Source: Demequina phytophila
GTDB lineage: Bacteria > Actinomycetota > Actinomycetes > Actinomycetales > Demequinaceae
Assembly (NCBI RefSeq): GCF_000971135.1
Contig: NZ_BBLW01000002.1
Coordinates: 310,001 to 374,000, forward strand
Reading direction: 5' to 3'
DNA length: 64,000 nucleotides
The notes beneath the pieces are model-generated. The model saw only the letters and a program-made list of their open reading frames with translations. It was not told where the DNA came from and made no database searches. The position numbers and the translations under genes are program-made. Below, piece by piece: positions 34,441-43,289 of this stretch (positions are counted from its first letter, which is position 1; every line of letters starts with the position of its first letter).

Positions 34441-35193
34441 GTGGCGAACTCGACCTCGGGCGACTCGGTGACCTCGCGGCTCGTGCGCGTGCTCGAGACC
34501 TTCACGCCGACGCGCACCGCCCAGACCGCCGCGGAGATCGGGCGCCGCGCCGGACTCCCGTCGTCCACCGCGCATCGGATCGTGGGAGAGCTGGTCGACG
34601 CGGGGTTGCTCGAGCGCGACGATGACAGGCGCGTGCGTGTCGGCATGCGCCTGTGGGAGCTCGCGACACGCTCGTCGCACGCGCTCCGGCTGCGGCAGGC
34701 GGCACTGCCGGCCATGGAGCGGGTGCAGGCGCGAGTGCGCGAGCACACGCAGCTCGCGATCCTCGAGCAGGGCGAGGCGCTCTTCCTCGAGCGGCTCAGC
34801 GACCCCGAAGCGGGGGCGAACATCACCCGCGTCGCGGGCCGGCTGCCGCTCCACGCGTGCTCGTCGGGCCTGGTGCTGCTCGCCTTCGGCGACCGCGCGC
34901 TCCAGGAGAGCGTGCTCGCAGGCCCGCTGCGCCCGCTCAGCCGGCGCACCCCCACCGACCCGGCCGTGCTGAGGCGCAAGCTCGACGAGGTGCGCACGCT
35001 CGGCCACGCGCTCGCACGGGGCTACGTCGAGGAGGTCTCGACGGGTCTCGCCGTGCCCGTCCGCGACGAGGGCGGCCGAGCGGTCGCGGCGCTCTCCGTG
35101 GTGCTCCCGCACGACTCCCCGACGGAGCTCGCGCTCGCGGAGCTCCGCCGTGCGGCTCGATCGACGGAACGCGCCCTGGCGCACGTGCGCTAG
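34441..35193 (+). CDS. IclR-family regulator of pobA
   Basis: 250 aa. Winged HTH at about 10-70 (RLVRVLETFTPTRTAQTAAEIG, LPSSTAHRIVGELVDAGLLER), effector domain 85-250 (VREHTQLAILEQGEALFLERL, LPLHACSSGLVLLAF, STGLAVPVRDEGGRAVAALSV). GTG start at 34441 gives the usual N-terminus. Lies 91 bases upstream of pobA in the same direction, and an identical inverted repeat is found before both genes, so autoregulation and control of pobA are likely, with a hydroxybenzoate-type effector (inference). Confidence 0.92.
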   Translation: MANSTSGDSVTSRLVRVLETFTPTRTAQTAAEIGRRAGLPSSTAHRIVGELVDAGLLERDDDRRVRVGMRLWELATRSSHALRLRQAALPAMERVQARVREHTQLAILEQGEALFLERLSDPEAGANITRVAGRLPLHACSSGLVLLAFGDRALQESVLAGPLRPLSRRTPTDPAVLRRKLDEVRTLGHALARGYVEEVSTGLAVPVRDEGGRAVAALSVVLPHDSPTELALAELRRAARSTERALAHVR

Positions 35194-35206
35194 CGAGTCG
35201 CTTCCT

Positions 35207-35223
35207 TTCCCGTTCATCGGGAA
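35207..35223. promoter_or_regulatory. IclR operator copy upstream of pobA
   Basis: TTCCCGTTCATCGGGAA: arms TTCCCG/CGGGAA around TTCAT. The inner 15 bases equal the complement of 34395-34409. It lies 62 bases before the pobA ATG. Confidence 0.7.
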
Positions 35224-35284
35224 TGTGCGCCCGCGTGGTGTCGGGCGTGGCCAGGATGACGGCATCGACATCAAGGGAGATGCC

Positions 35285-36451
35285 ATGACCACCGTCCGCA
35301 CGCGCGTCGCGATCGTCGGAGCCGGCCCGGCCGGCCTGGTGCTGTCCCACCTGCTCGCGGGCGCGGGGATCGACTCCGTGATCCTCGACTCCCGCTCGCG
35401 GGAGGAGATCGAGAGCACCATCCGAGCGGGGATCCTCGAGCAGGGGACCGTCGAGCTGCTCGACGGCGTGCCGGGGAGCAGGGCGCGCACGGTCGGGAGC
35501 CGACACGACGGCATCGAGCTGCGCTTCTCCGGCGAGGGGCACCGCATCGACTTCGCCGCGCTCGTGGGCCGCGCGGTCTGGCTCTACCCTCAGCACGAGG
35601 CGCTCCGAGACCTCATCGCGGCCCGGCTCGAAGGGGGCCAGGACATCCGGTTCGGCGCCCGGGTCCACGAGGCCGTCGGCGCGGACTCCGACACGCCGGC
35701 CGTGGTCGCCACCACCGCCGATGGCGGGGAGCTCCACGTCGAGGCGGACTTCGTGGTCGGAGCGGACGGGTCCCACAGCGTGGTGAGGCGTGCGGTCTGC
35801 GGGTCCCACGGCGGCTACTTCCGCGAGTATCCGTTCGCGTGGTTCGGCATCCTGTGCGAGGCCCCGCCCAGCGCGCACGAGCTCATCTACTCCAACTCGC
35901 CCGACGGCTTCGCCCTCATCAGCCAGCGCACCCCGACCGTCCAGCGCATGTACTTCCAGTGCGACCCGGAGGCAGACGCCACCGCGCCCTCCGACGCGGA
36001 GATCTGGGACACGCTGCAGCGCCGCGTGCCGGGCCACGCCCTCGCCGAGGGGCCCATCTTCCAGCGCGACGTGCTGCGCTTCCGCAGCTTCGTCGCGAGC
36101 AGGCTCACACGCGGGCGCATGGCGATCGTCGGCGACGCCGCCCACACCGTCCCGCCCACGGGCGCCAAGGGAATGAACCTCGCCGTCGCCGACGTGGTGC
36201 TGTTGGCCGACGCGCTCGAGTCCCTGCTGCTGCGCGGCGACGCGACGGGGGTCGAGGGATTCGATGTGCGCGCGCTGACCCGCATCTGGAAGGCTCAGCA
36301 CTTCTCGTGGTGGATGACGAGCATGCTGCACGTCGCGCCCGACGCCTCCGCATTCGATCGCCTGCGCCAGCTCGGCGAGCTCGAGTCCGTGGTCGGCTCG
36401 ACCGCCGGGTCGACCTACCTCGCTGAGGCGTACACCGGCTGGCCGCTCTGA
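35285..36451 (+). CDS. pobA: 4-hydroxybenzoate 3-monooxygenase
   Basis: 388 aa class A FAD monooxygenase that converts 4-hydroxybenzoate to protocatechuate with NAD(P)H and O2. FAD motifs: VAIVGAGPAGL at 8-18, the middle VVGADGSHS and late GDAAHTVPPTGAKGMNLA. PobA marks: IRAGILEQ near 46, YFREYPFAWFGIL near 178-190 and QRTPTVQRMYFQC, all in the positions expected for PobA; length (family about 390) agrees. RBS AAGGGAG before the ATG. Single-gene unit behind its IclR regulator. The protocatechuate ring-opening genes (pcaGH) are not in the window. Confidence 0.92.
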   Translation: MTTVRTRVAIVGAGPAGLVLSHLLAGAGIDSVILDSRSREEIESTIRAGILEQGTVELLDGVPGSRARTVGSRHDGIELRFSGEGHRIDFAALVGRAVWLYPQHEALRDLIAARLEGGQDIRFGARVHEAVGADSDTPAVVATTADGGELHVEADFVVGADGSHSVVRRAVCGSHGGYFREYPFAWFGILCEAPPSAHELIYSNSPDGFALISQRTPTVQRMYFQCDPEADATAPSDAEIWDTLQRRVPGHALAEGPIFQRDVLRFRSFVASRLTRGRMAIVGDAAHTVPPTGAKGMNLAVADVVLLADALESLLLRGDATGVEGFDVRALTRIWKAQHFSWWMTSMLHVAPDASAFDRLRQLGELESVVGSTAGSTYLAEAYTGWPL

Positions 36452-36580
36452 CGAGACTTCACCTCCGACCGCTCCCCACACGCGACGCTCGATGTGAGCG
36501 TTCGCGTCATGCAACTCCCGGTGCAAACACGGAGTGGAGCGGTCACAGGTTCAGATTCCGTGTGGAGCGCGGTTGCGGGG

Positions 36581-37366
36581 TCACGCGCGCTCGCGCATCC
36601 GCATCGTCACCGCGTGCGCCTGATCGAGCAGCACCCGTCCGATCACGGGCTGCCGGTCGGGGGAGAAGCGCGCCTCGACGCCGGTCGCGGACAGCGCCCA
36701 CGCTGGGCGTCCGGCGGCGTCGAAGATGGCGGCGGCCATGCCCCAGCTGCCCTCCACGATGAGCCCGGGATTGACCACATAGCCTGTCGCGCGCGCCGCC
36801 GCCAGCCGTGCCCGCAGCGGCGCCTCGGCGTGCGCGGGGCCCCAGGCCGGAGCGAGGTCCGCGCGCGCGAGGTACGCCTCGCGCTCGCCGTCGGGGAGCA
36901 TGGCGAGGATCGCCAGTCCCGCCGACGCGACGCCGAGCGGGAAGCGGATCCCCTCGTAGAGCACGTGGGACCGGAGCGGGAAGGAGCCCTCCTCGCGCAG
37001 CAGGCACACCGACTCGTCGCCGCGCCGCGCGGAGAGGAAGGCGCTCTCGCCGGTGACGCGCGCGACCTCGCGCACCGCGTCGCGGGCCAGGGCGGTGATG
37101 TCGTAACGGTCCGCGGCGACCGCCCCGAGGATGTACGCCTCCGGGCCGAGGGTCCAGCCGCCGGCGCCGGCGCGATCGACCAACCCCTCGGCGGCGAGCG
37201 CGGACAGGAGACGATGCGCGGTGGGCCGGGTGAGGGACGTCGCCTCCGCGATGGCCGCAGTAGCCGCGGGCTCGCCCGCGAGCGCGCTCAGCGCGCGCAG
37301 CACCGCGCCCACTCGCGCCACCACCTGGGCTCCCTGCTCCGCCATCGCAACCCCCGCATCGTCCAC
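36581..37366 (-). CDS. IclR-family regulator divergent from CoA-transferase operon
   Basis: 261 aa from a GTG, or 254 aa from the ATG at 37343-37345. HTH at about 20-75 (VGAVLRALSALAGEPAATAAIAEATSLTRPTAHRLLSALAAEG region), effector domain to the end (ESAFLSARRGDESVCLLREEG, FPLGVASAGLAILAM). The GTG codon lies inside the palindrome GTCCACTTTGTGGAC, and TAGGGT nine bases upstream could be a -10 for a near-leaderless message. It faces the CoA-transferase/thiolase/rhamnosidase operon and most likely controls it. Confidence 0.9.
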   Translation of the reverse strand: MDDAGVAMAEQGAQVVARVGAVLRALSALAGEPAATAAIAEATSLTRPTAHRLLSALAAEGLVDRAGAGGWTLGPEAYILGAVAADRYDITALARDAVREVARVTGESAFLSARRGDESVCLLREEGSFPLRSHVLYEGIRFPLGVASAGLAILAMLPDGEREAYLARADLAPAWGPAHAEAPLRARLAAARATGYVVNPGLIVEGSWGMAAAIFDAAGRPAWALSATGVEARFSPDRQPVIGRVLLDQAHAVTMRMRERA

Positions 37367-37375
37367 TTTGTGGAC
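37361..37375. promoter_or_regulatory. IclR-type operator 1 (perfect palindrome)
   Basis: GTCCAC-TTT-GTGGAC, a perfect 6+6 inverted repeat overlapping the start region of the divergent IclR gene. A second copy of the pattern CCAC-N3-GTGG lies at 37450-37460. Confidence 0.65.
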
Positions 37376-37449
37376 ACCCTACGGTGCGTTGGCCACATTC
37401 TGCGAGCACGTTGACCGTGATCTCGCGGGCGGTCTAGCGTCCATGGCAT

Positions 37450-37460
37450 CCACAATGTGG
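37450..37460. promoter_or_regulatory. IclR-type operator 2
   Basis: CCACAATGTGG, 30 bases ahead of the CoA-transferase subunit A start; same CCAC-N3-GTGG dyad as operator 1, 89 bases away. Confidence 0.6.
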
Positions 37461-37490
37461 TCATGAACGCTGAGACAAGGGAGTCGACGC

Positions 37491-38186
37491 ATGGGGAAGC
37501 TGTATCCGAGCGCCGCGGACGCGGTGCGGGACGTGGTGCGGGACGGGCAGATCATCGCGGTGGGAGGGTTCGGCCTCAGCGGTAATCCGACCGACCTCAT
37601 CGAGGCGGTGCGGGACAGCGGGGCGCGCGGCCTGACGATCGTCAGCAACAACATGGGCGTCGACGGCAAGGGCCTCGGCATCCTGCTCGAAGCCGGCCAG
37701 GTCCGCAAGGTGGTCGCGAGCTACGTCGGGGAGAACCGGCTGTTCGCGGAGCAGTACCTCGCGGGCGCGCTCGAGGTCGAGTTCGCGCCGCAGGGCACGC
37801 TCGCCGAGCGCATGCGCGCCGGCGGCGCGGGCATCGCCGGCTTCTACACCCGCACGGGAGTCGGCACGCCGGTCGCGGAGGGGAAGCCGGTTCAGACGTT
37901 CGACGGCGTCGACTACGTGCTCGAGCGGGGGATCGTCGCGGACGTCGCCCTCGTGAAGGCGCACCGCGCCGACACGGCGGGCAACCTGCGCTACCGCTTC
38001 ACCGCGCGGAACTTCAACCCGCTCGCGGCCATGTCGGGCCGCATCACGCTGGTCGAGGCCGAGCATGTCGATCCGCACCCGCTCGACCCGGACACGGTCG
38101 AGACGCCCGGCATCTTCGTGCAGCGGCTGGTGCGGTCGGCGCCGCGGGTCAAGGACATCGAGCAGCGCACCACCAGGGAGGCCTGA
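37491..38186 (+). CDS. 3-oxoacid (3-oxoadipate) CoA-transferase subunit A
   Basis: 231 aa family I CoA-transferase alpha subunit: [17 protein letters not shown] (glycine-rich CoA site), [27 protein letters not shown] and [11 protein letters not shown]. With subunit B it moves CoA from succinyl-CoA to a 3-oxo acid. Acetoacetate (ScoA) and 3-oxoadipate (PcaI) types are hard to separate by eye; the nearby pobA and the following thiolase favour 3-oxoadipate. First gene of a four-gene operon. Confidence 0.9.
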   Translation: MGKLYPSAADAVRDVVRDGQIIAVGGFGLSGNPTDLIEAVRDSGARGLTIVSNNMGVDGKGLGILLEAGQVRKVVASYVGENRLFAEQYLAGALEVEFAPQGTLAERMRAGGAGIAGFYTRTGVGTPVAEGKPVQTFDGVDYVLERGIVADVALVKAHRADTAGNLRYRFTARNFNPLAAMSGRITLVEAEHVDPHPLDPDTVETPGIFVQRLVRSAPRVKDIEQRTTREA

Positions 38187-38187
38187 C

Positions 38188-38844
38188 ATGGGATGGGACC
38201 GTGAGGAGATGGCCGCGATCGCGGCCGAGGAGCTGCGCGACGGCCAGTACGTGAACCTGGGGATCGGCATCCCCACGCTGGTGGCGAACCACCTGCCGCC
38301 CGGCGTGACCGTGACGCTGCAGAGCGAGAACGGGATGCTCGGGATGGGGCCGTTCCCGGTGACGGGCGACGAGGACGCGGACCTCATCAACGCCGGCAAG
38401 CAGACCGTCACGGTGCTGCCCGGGGGTAGCTTCTTCGACTCCGCCACCAGCTTCGCGATGATCCGGGGCGGCCACGTGGACGCCGCGATCCTGGGCGCCC
38501 TGCAGGTGTCCGCGACGGGCGACCTCGCCAACTGGACCATCCCGGGCAAGCTCGTGAAGGGCATGGGCGGCGCGATGGACCTGGTCGCCGGCACCAAGCG
38601 CGTGGTGGTCATCACCGATCACGTCGCCAAGGACGGCACGCCCAAGATCGTCGCGGAGTGCACGCTGCCGCTCACGGGGGTGGGCGTGGTGAACCGGATC
38701 GTCACCGACCTCTGCGTGCTCGACATCGAGGAGGGCAGTCTGGTGCTCAGGCGGCTGGCGCCCGGGGTGACGTTCGAGCAGGTCGCGGAGGCCACCGGCG
38801 CGCCGGTGCGGGTCGAGGAGCCGGTCGGGGAGGGTGCCGCGTGA
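38188..38844 (+). CDS. 3-oxoacid (3-oxoadipate) CoA-transferase subunit B
   Basis: 218 aa beta subunit. It carries the catalytic glutamate in [11 protein letters not shown] (near residue 47), plus [11 protein letters not shown] and [17 protein letters not shown] one base after the subunit A stop; the frame is open upstream but homology starts at MGWDREEMA. Ends in a GTGA overlap with the thiolase. Confidence 0.92.
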   Translation: MGWDREEMAAIAAEELRDGQYVNLGIGIPTLVANHLPPGVTVTLQSENGMLGMGPFPVTGDEDADLINAGKQTVTVLPGGSFFDSATSFAMIRGGHVDAAILGALQVSATGDLANWTIPGKLVKGMGGAMDLVAGTKRVVVITDHVAKDGTPKIVAECTLPLTGVGVVNRIVTDLCVLDIEEGSLVLRRLAPGVTFEQVAEATGAPVRVEEPVGEGAA

Positions 38845-39998
38845 GCGTGGTCATCGCGGGCTACGCCCGCACGCCTTTCGTGAAGTACTGCGGCGCGTTC
38901 GCCCGCGTCCCCGCGACGGCCCTCGGCGCGCACGCCGCGGCGGCCGCGCTGGAGCGTGCGGCGATCGCGCCGGACCGGGTGGACGCGGTGGTCGCAGGCC
39001 AGGTTCTCCAGGGAGGCGCCGGCCAGAACCCCGCCCGCCAGTCCGCCGTGGGCGCCGGCATCCCCATGACCGTGCCCGCGTCGACCCTCAACGTGGTGTG
39101 CCTGTCCGGCACGGAGGCCGTCGCCCAGGGCGCCCGGCTCATCGCCGCCGGCGAGGCCGAGGTGGTGCTCGCGATCGGCCAGGAGTCCATGACGCTCGCG
39201 CCCCACGCGTACGTCGGGTCGCGGATGGGCGCGCGTTACGGCGCGATCGAGATGCTCGACACGCTCGCGCACGACGGACTCACCGACGCGTTCGAGCACC
39301 GCGCCATGGGCGCCTCCACCGAGGAGCACTCCGAGCGGTACAGCCTCACCCGCGAGGAGCAGGACGCGTGGGCGGCCGAGTCCCACCGCCGCCTCGCCGC
39401 GTCCCTCGAGTTCCAGGCCGAGGAGATCGCGCCGCTCACCTCGCCGCGAGCGGACGATGCGGTGGTCGCCGACGACGGCCTGCGCGCCGGCACCACGGTC
39501 GAGTCGCTCGCGCGGCTGCGTCCCGCGTTCGGCGGCCGGGGCACCATCACCGCGGGCAACGCCTCGCAGATCTCCGACGGCGCGGCCGCGATCGTGCTCG
39601 CGCGCGAGGGGCTGGTGGAGAACCCGCTGGCGCGCGTGCTGTCGTGGGCGCTCGTCGCCGGGCCGGACGTCTCGCTCCACACGCAGCCGGCCAATGCGGC
39701 GCGCGCCGCGCTCGCGCGGGCCGGACGCGCCGTCGAGGACGTCGCCGCGTTCGAGATCTCCGAGGCGTTCGCCGCGGTATCGCTCGCGTCCACGCGTGCG
39801 CTCGCCGTGGACCCGGCGATCGTCAACGTGCATGGCGGCGCGATCGCGCTCGGCCACCCGATCGGCGCGTCGGGGACGCGCATCGTCGGGACGGTGGCAC
39901 GCACCGCGGCGCTGTCCGGACCCGGCGCGCTCGGCGTGGCCGCGATCTGCGGCGGCGGCGGACAGGGCTCGGCGGTGGTGGTCGAGGCGCTCCGATGA
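38841..39998 (+). CDS. Thiolase (3-oxoadipyl-CoA or acetyl-CoA acyltransferase)
   Basis: 385 aa thiolase. Nucleophilic Cys87 (LNVVCLSG), [15 protein letters not shown] with the active-site His, and the second Cys in ICGGGGQG. Splits 3-oxoacyl-CoA to acetyl-CoA and a shortened acyl-CoA; after a CoA transferase this would be the last step of the beta-ketoadipate route, or acetoacetyl-CoA cleavage. GTG start overlaps the transferase stop; its own stop overlaps the rhamnosidase ATG. Confidence 0.9.
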   Translation: MSVVIAGYARTPFVKYCGAFARVPATALGAHAAAAALERAAIAPDRVDAVVAGQVLQGGAGQNPARQSAVGAGIPMTVPASTLNVVCLSGTEAVAQGARLIAAGEAEVVLAIGQESMTLAPHAYVGSRMGARYGAIEMLDTLAHDGLTDAFEHRAMGASTEEHSERYSLTREEQDAWAAESHRRLAASLEFQAEEIAPLTSPRADDAVVADDGLRAGTTVESLARLRPAFGGRGTITAGNASQISDGAAAIVLAREGLVENPLARVLSWALVAGPDVSLHTQPANAARAALARAGRAVEDVAAFEISEAFAAVSLASTRALAVDPAIVNVHGGAIALGHPIGASGTRIVGTVARTAALSGPGALGVAAICGGGGQGSAVVVEALR

Positions 39999-42385
39999 CC
40001 GCCACCGCACCCGCACCAGTGGAGGCCGGCCCCGTTCGGGAGCTCGCCGCCGCCGCTTGGATCGCCCCGCACGAACCCGTGGTCGCGCCGGCGGGCGAGC
40101 GTCCCGCCCACCTGCTGCGCGCATCGTTCACCGTCGCCCCCGGTCGCAGCCCGCTGTCCCTGGTCGCGACCGCGCACGGCGTCTACGAGGCGTTCCTCAA
40201 CGGCGCACGAGTCGGCGACGACGAGCTCGAACCGGGCTTCACCGCCTACCGCAAGCGCCTCGAGGTGCAGACCTACGACGTCACCCCGCTGGTCCGCGAG
40301 GGCGAGAACACCCTGGTGTTCCTGCTGTCCGACGGCTGGTTCCGCGGCCGTCACGGCTTCCAGAGGCGCCCGGATGGCTTCGGCGAGAGGACGGCGATGC
40401 TCGCCGCGATCGTGGGGGACGATGCGGTGGTCGCCGCGACCGGCGCCGGCTGGGAGTCGCGCCCGAGCCACGTCACCCGCGCCGACCTCATGGATGGCCA
40501 GGCCGTCGACCTGCGCCTGCTCGATGACGCGTGGTTCACGGGTGGCGGCGACGGATGGGCCTTTGTGGACGCGCCGTACGATGCGCTGCTCGCCGACCGC
40601 GCGCGCCTGACGCCGGCCGCGGGTCCCCGCGTGCGCCGCAGCGACGAGCTCGCGCCCGTCGCGATCACGCACCCGCGTCCCGGCACGGCGGTGATCGACC
40701 TGGGACAGAACATCAACGGCTGGATGCGCCTGACGGAGCTCGGCCCCGCCGGCACCCACCTCACCCTCACGCACGGCGAGGTGCTCGACGCGGACGGGCT
40801 CGTCACCCTCGAGCACCTCCGGGCCTTCAACTTCGCGACGCGCGCGCTGCTGCCTGCCGGGCAGGTCGACGAGGTGATCTCCGCGGGGCGGCCGGGCGAC
40901 GTGTTCGAGCCGCGCCACACCACGCACGGCTTCCGCTACGTCCAGGTCGACGGCGTACCCGACGGGCTGTCCCTCGGCGGCGCGTGCGGCGTGATGGTCG
41001 AGAGCGACCTGGCCCGCACCGGAGAGTTCGCGTGTTCCGACCCGAGCCTCGAGCGCCTCCACGAGGTGGTGCGGTGGAGCCTGCGCGGCAACGCCTGCTC
41101 CGTCCCGACGGACTGCCCGCAGCGCGAGCGGTCGGGCTTCACCGGCGACTGGCAGATCTTCGTCGCCGCCGGCGCGCTGCTCGCCGACGTCGACGACTTC
41201 TCGCGCCGCTGGCTGCGCGACCTCGCCGCGGACCAGTGGGCCGACGGCCGCATCCCCACAGTGGTGCCCAACCCGCCTGGAGACCGGCCCTCGGGCGACG
41301 CCTTCGAGGACATGTCCGCGGGCTCGGCCGGCTGGGGCGACGCTGCAGCGATCGTGCCGTGGGAGCTCTGGCGCGCCTACGGCGCCGTCGACGGGCTGCG
41401 CGAGTCGCTGCCCGCCGCGCTCGCGTGGGTGAGGTACGCCGCCGGGCGCGCCGCCGCGGGCCGCCACCCCGACCGCGCCGCCGCCCGGCCCGGGGCCGCG
41501 CCGCACGAGCGCTACCTGTGGGACATCGGCTTCCACTTCGGCGAATGGCTCGAGCCCGGTGTGCCGCCGAACCCGGACCCGACCGTCGACCACGGCATCG
41601 TCGCCACGGCCTTCCTGCACCGCTCCGCTCATCTCACCGCCCTCATCGCGGGGATCGTGGGGGAGGACGATGCGGCGGCCGAGTGCCGCGCCATCGCGGA
41701 GGGAGCGCTTGAGGCTTGGCGCGCCGAGTACCTGCGCGCCGACGGGACACTGACCGAGGAGCGTCAGGCGCACTACGTCCGCGCGCTCGTATTCGGGCTG
41801 GTGCCCGCGGAGCTGCGCGCGGCGACCGCGGAGCGGCTCGCCGCGCTGATCGAGCAGTCCGGCGGACACCTCGGCACAGGCTTCCTCGCCACGGGTCAGC
41901 TGCTGCCCGCGCTCGCCGACCATGGTCAGGCCGCTCTCGCTCATCGGCTGCTCGTGTCGACCGGCCACCCGTCGTGGCTCGGCATGCTCGACGCCGGCGC
42001 CACCACGATGTGGGAACGGTGGGACGCGGTGATTCCGGACGGGAGCGTGCAGGGCTCGCTCAACCACTACTCCAAGGGCGCGGTGATCGCGTTCCTCCAC
42101 ACCCACGTGGCGGGCCTGCGCCTGCCCGCGGAGCCGGCGCCGGGGGAGGAGGCGTACCGCCGCGTCGTCATCGAGCCCGTGCCCGGGGCGCTCACGTGGG
42201 CGCGCACCCGGCAGGTCACGCGCCGCGGGCCCGTCGAGGTCGCGTGGCGGATCGAGGACGGGACCTTCACGCTCGACGTCGTGCTGCCCGAGCGCACGGT
42301 GGCGGAAGTGCGGCTCCCGGGCGGTGCCGTCCACGAGGCGGTCGGCGGGGCGCACCGGTACGTCGCGGAGGACATCCACGGCTGA
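39995..42385 (+). CDS. Alpha-L-rhamnosidase, GH78 (2)
   Basis: 796 aa, no signal peptide. N-terminal carbohydrate-binding-like domains (ATAHGVYEAFLNGARVG, FLLSDGWFRGRHGF), then the alpha-barrel with TDCPQRERSGFTGDWQIF (the first rhamnosidase has DERLGW here), YLWDIGFHFGEW and GATTMWERWDAV. Alpha-L-rhamnose hydrolase. It shares an ATGA overlap with the thiolase, so sugar removal and aromatic/acyl-CoA metabolism are in one message. Differs enough from the copy at 31973 that recent duplication is unlikely. Contains two GGACGATGCG copies. Confidence 0.9.
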   Translation: MTATAPAPVEAGPVRELAAAAWIAPHEPVVAPAGERPAHLLRASFTVAPGRSPLSLVATAHGVYEAFLNGARVGDDELEPGFTAYRKRLEVQTYDVTPLVREGENTLVFLLSDGWFRGRHGFQRRPDGFGERTAMLAAIVGDDAVVAATGAGWESRPSHVTRADLMDGQAVDLRLLDDAWFTGGGDGWAFVDAPYDALLADRARLTPAAGPRVRRSDELAPVAITHPRPGTAVIDLGQNINGWMRLTELGPAGTHLTLTHGEVLDADGLVTLEHLRAFNFATRALLPAGQVDEVISAGRPGDVFEPRHTTHGFRYVQVDGVPDGLSLGGACGVMVESDLARTGEFACSDPSLERLHEVVRWSLRGNACSVPTDCPQRERSGFTGDWQIFVAAGALLADVDDFSRRWLRDLAADQWADGRIPTVVPNPPGDRPSGDAFEDMSAGSAGWGDAAAIVPWELWRAYGAVDGLRESLPAALAWVRYAAGRAAAGRHPDRAAARPGAAPHERYLWDIGFHFGEWLEPGVPPNPDPTVDHGIVATAFLHRSAHLTALIAGIVGEDDAAAECRAIAEGALEAWRAEYLRADGTLTEERQAHYVRALVFGLVPAELRAATAERLAALIEQSGGHLGTGFLATGQLLPALADHGQAALAHRLLVSTGHPSWLGMLDAGATTMWERWDAVIPDGSVQGSLNHYSKGAVIAFLHTHVAGLRLPAEPAPGEEAYRRVVIEPVPGALTWARTRQVTRRGPVEVAWRIEDGTFTLDVVLPERTVAEVRLPGGAVHEAVGGAHRYVAEDIHG

Positions 42386-42390
42386 GGGGT

Positions 42391-42430
42391 GCGCCCGCCG
42401 CGCGCGGTCTCATGCGCGCGCGGCGGGCGC
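42391..42430. terminator. Bidirectional hairpin between convergent operons
   Basis: GCGCCCGCCGCGCGC (42391-42405) pairs with its exact complement at 42416-42430 around a 10-base loop. All-GC stem, no T-run. It fills the 52-base gap between the rhamnosidase and FAH-family stop codons. Confidence 0.65.
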
Positions 42431-42437
42431 TGCCTGG

Positions 42438-43289
42438 TCAGGCGAAGCGCGTCACCAGCTCGCCCACCCCCTCCACGCGGCTCGTCAGCACCTCGCCCGC
42501 GCGGAGGAAGCGCGGAGGGGTGCGGCGGTTCCCGATGCCCGCTGGCGTGCCGGTGAAGATGAGGTCCCCCGGCAGCAGCGTCACCACCGCCGAGAGCCGC
42601 GCGATCAGCTCGGGGATGTCGTAGATCATCCGCGACGTCCGGGAGTCCTGCATGGTCTCCCCGTCGATCGCGCAGGAGATCGCCAGGTCGTCGCGGTCCG
42701 GCAGCGCGTCCGGCGTCACGAGCCACGGCCCCGTGGGCGAGAAGCCCGGGTGCGACTTCGCGAGGCTGAACTGCGGCATCGTCCCCGCGAGCTGGGCGAT
42801 CCGCTCCGAGAGGTCCTGGCCCACGGTCACGCCCGCCACGTGCGCCCAGGCGTCGGAACGCGCGATCCCGTGACCGCCGACACCTATCGCGACGACCAGC
42901 TCGACCTCCCAGTCGACGTTCCCGTCGGGCAGGGCCACGGTCGCCTCGTTCCCCGTGAGGCTCGAGGCGAACTTGGTGAAGGTCACTGGCAGGCTGTCGG
43001 GCGGGTAGCCCGCCTCGTCCGCGTGCTCGCGGTAGTTCACGCCGATCGCGAAGATCTGCGCGGGGCGCGGCACGGGGGCGCCGAGCCGCGCGGGGTCCAG
43101 GGGCAGCGCCCGGGCACCCGGCGCATCGTCCCTCAGGCGCTCGGCTGCCCACGACGCGAAGCCGCGCCAGTCCGCGAACGCTGCCATGGGGTCGGGGCCG
43201 AAGCGCCCGCCCGAGGCCTCCGCCACATCGACGGCCCGCCCCTCCTCGGTGACGAGGACGAGGCGGCCGTCGAGGTTGGCGACCCTCAC
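42438..43289 (-). CDS. Fumarylacetoacetate hydrolase-family protein (2)
   Basis: 283 aa FAH-fold hydrolase or decarboxylase/isomerase. Metal site: VDWEVELVVAIG (Glu-x-Glu) with a later Asp in VTVGQDLSERI; FAIGVNYREHADEAG and LIFTGTPAGIG are family hallmarks. Cuts C-C bonds of 1,3-diketone acids in aromatic catabolism, or acts as acylpyruvase/lactone-acid hydratase. Overlaps the sister gene by 4 bases (43286-43289). Last gene of a four-gene minus-strand operon. Confidence 0.9.
   Translation of the reverse strand: MRVANLDGRLVLVTEEGRAVDVAEASGGRFGPDPMAAFADWRGFASWAAERLRDDAPGARALPLDPARLGAPVPRPAQIFAIGVNYREHADEAGYPPDSLPVTFTKFASSLTGNEATVALPDGNVDWEVELVVAIGVGGHGIARSDAWAHVAGVTVGQDLSERIAQLAGTMPQFSLAKSHPGFSPTGPWLVTPDALPDRDDLAISCAIDGETMQDSRTSRMIYDIPELIARLSAVVTLLPGDLIFTGTPAGIGNRRTPPRFLRAGEVLTSRVEGVGELVTRFA

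Noticed and set aside
36467..36544. GACCGCTCC and GGAGCGGTC arms between pobA and the convergent IclR gene
   Set aside because: Nine-base arms 60 bases apart in GC-rich DNA can arise by chance, and the loop is too long for a normal terminator.
37491..39998. Definite naming as pcaI/pcaJ/pcaF
   Set aside because: Motifs fit both 3-oxoadipate and acetoacetate routes, and no pcaGHBCD genes are in the window, so symbols are left blank.
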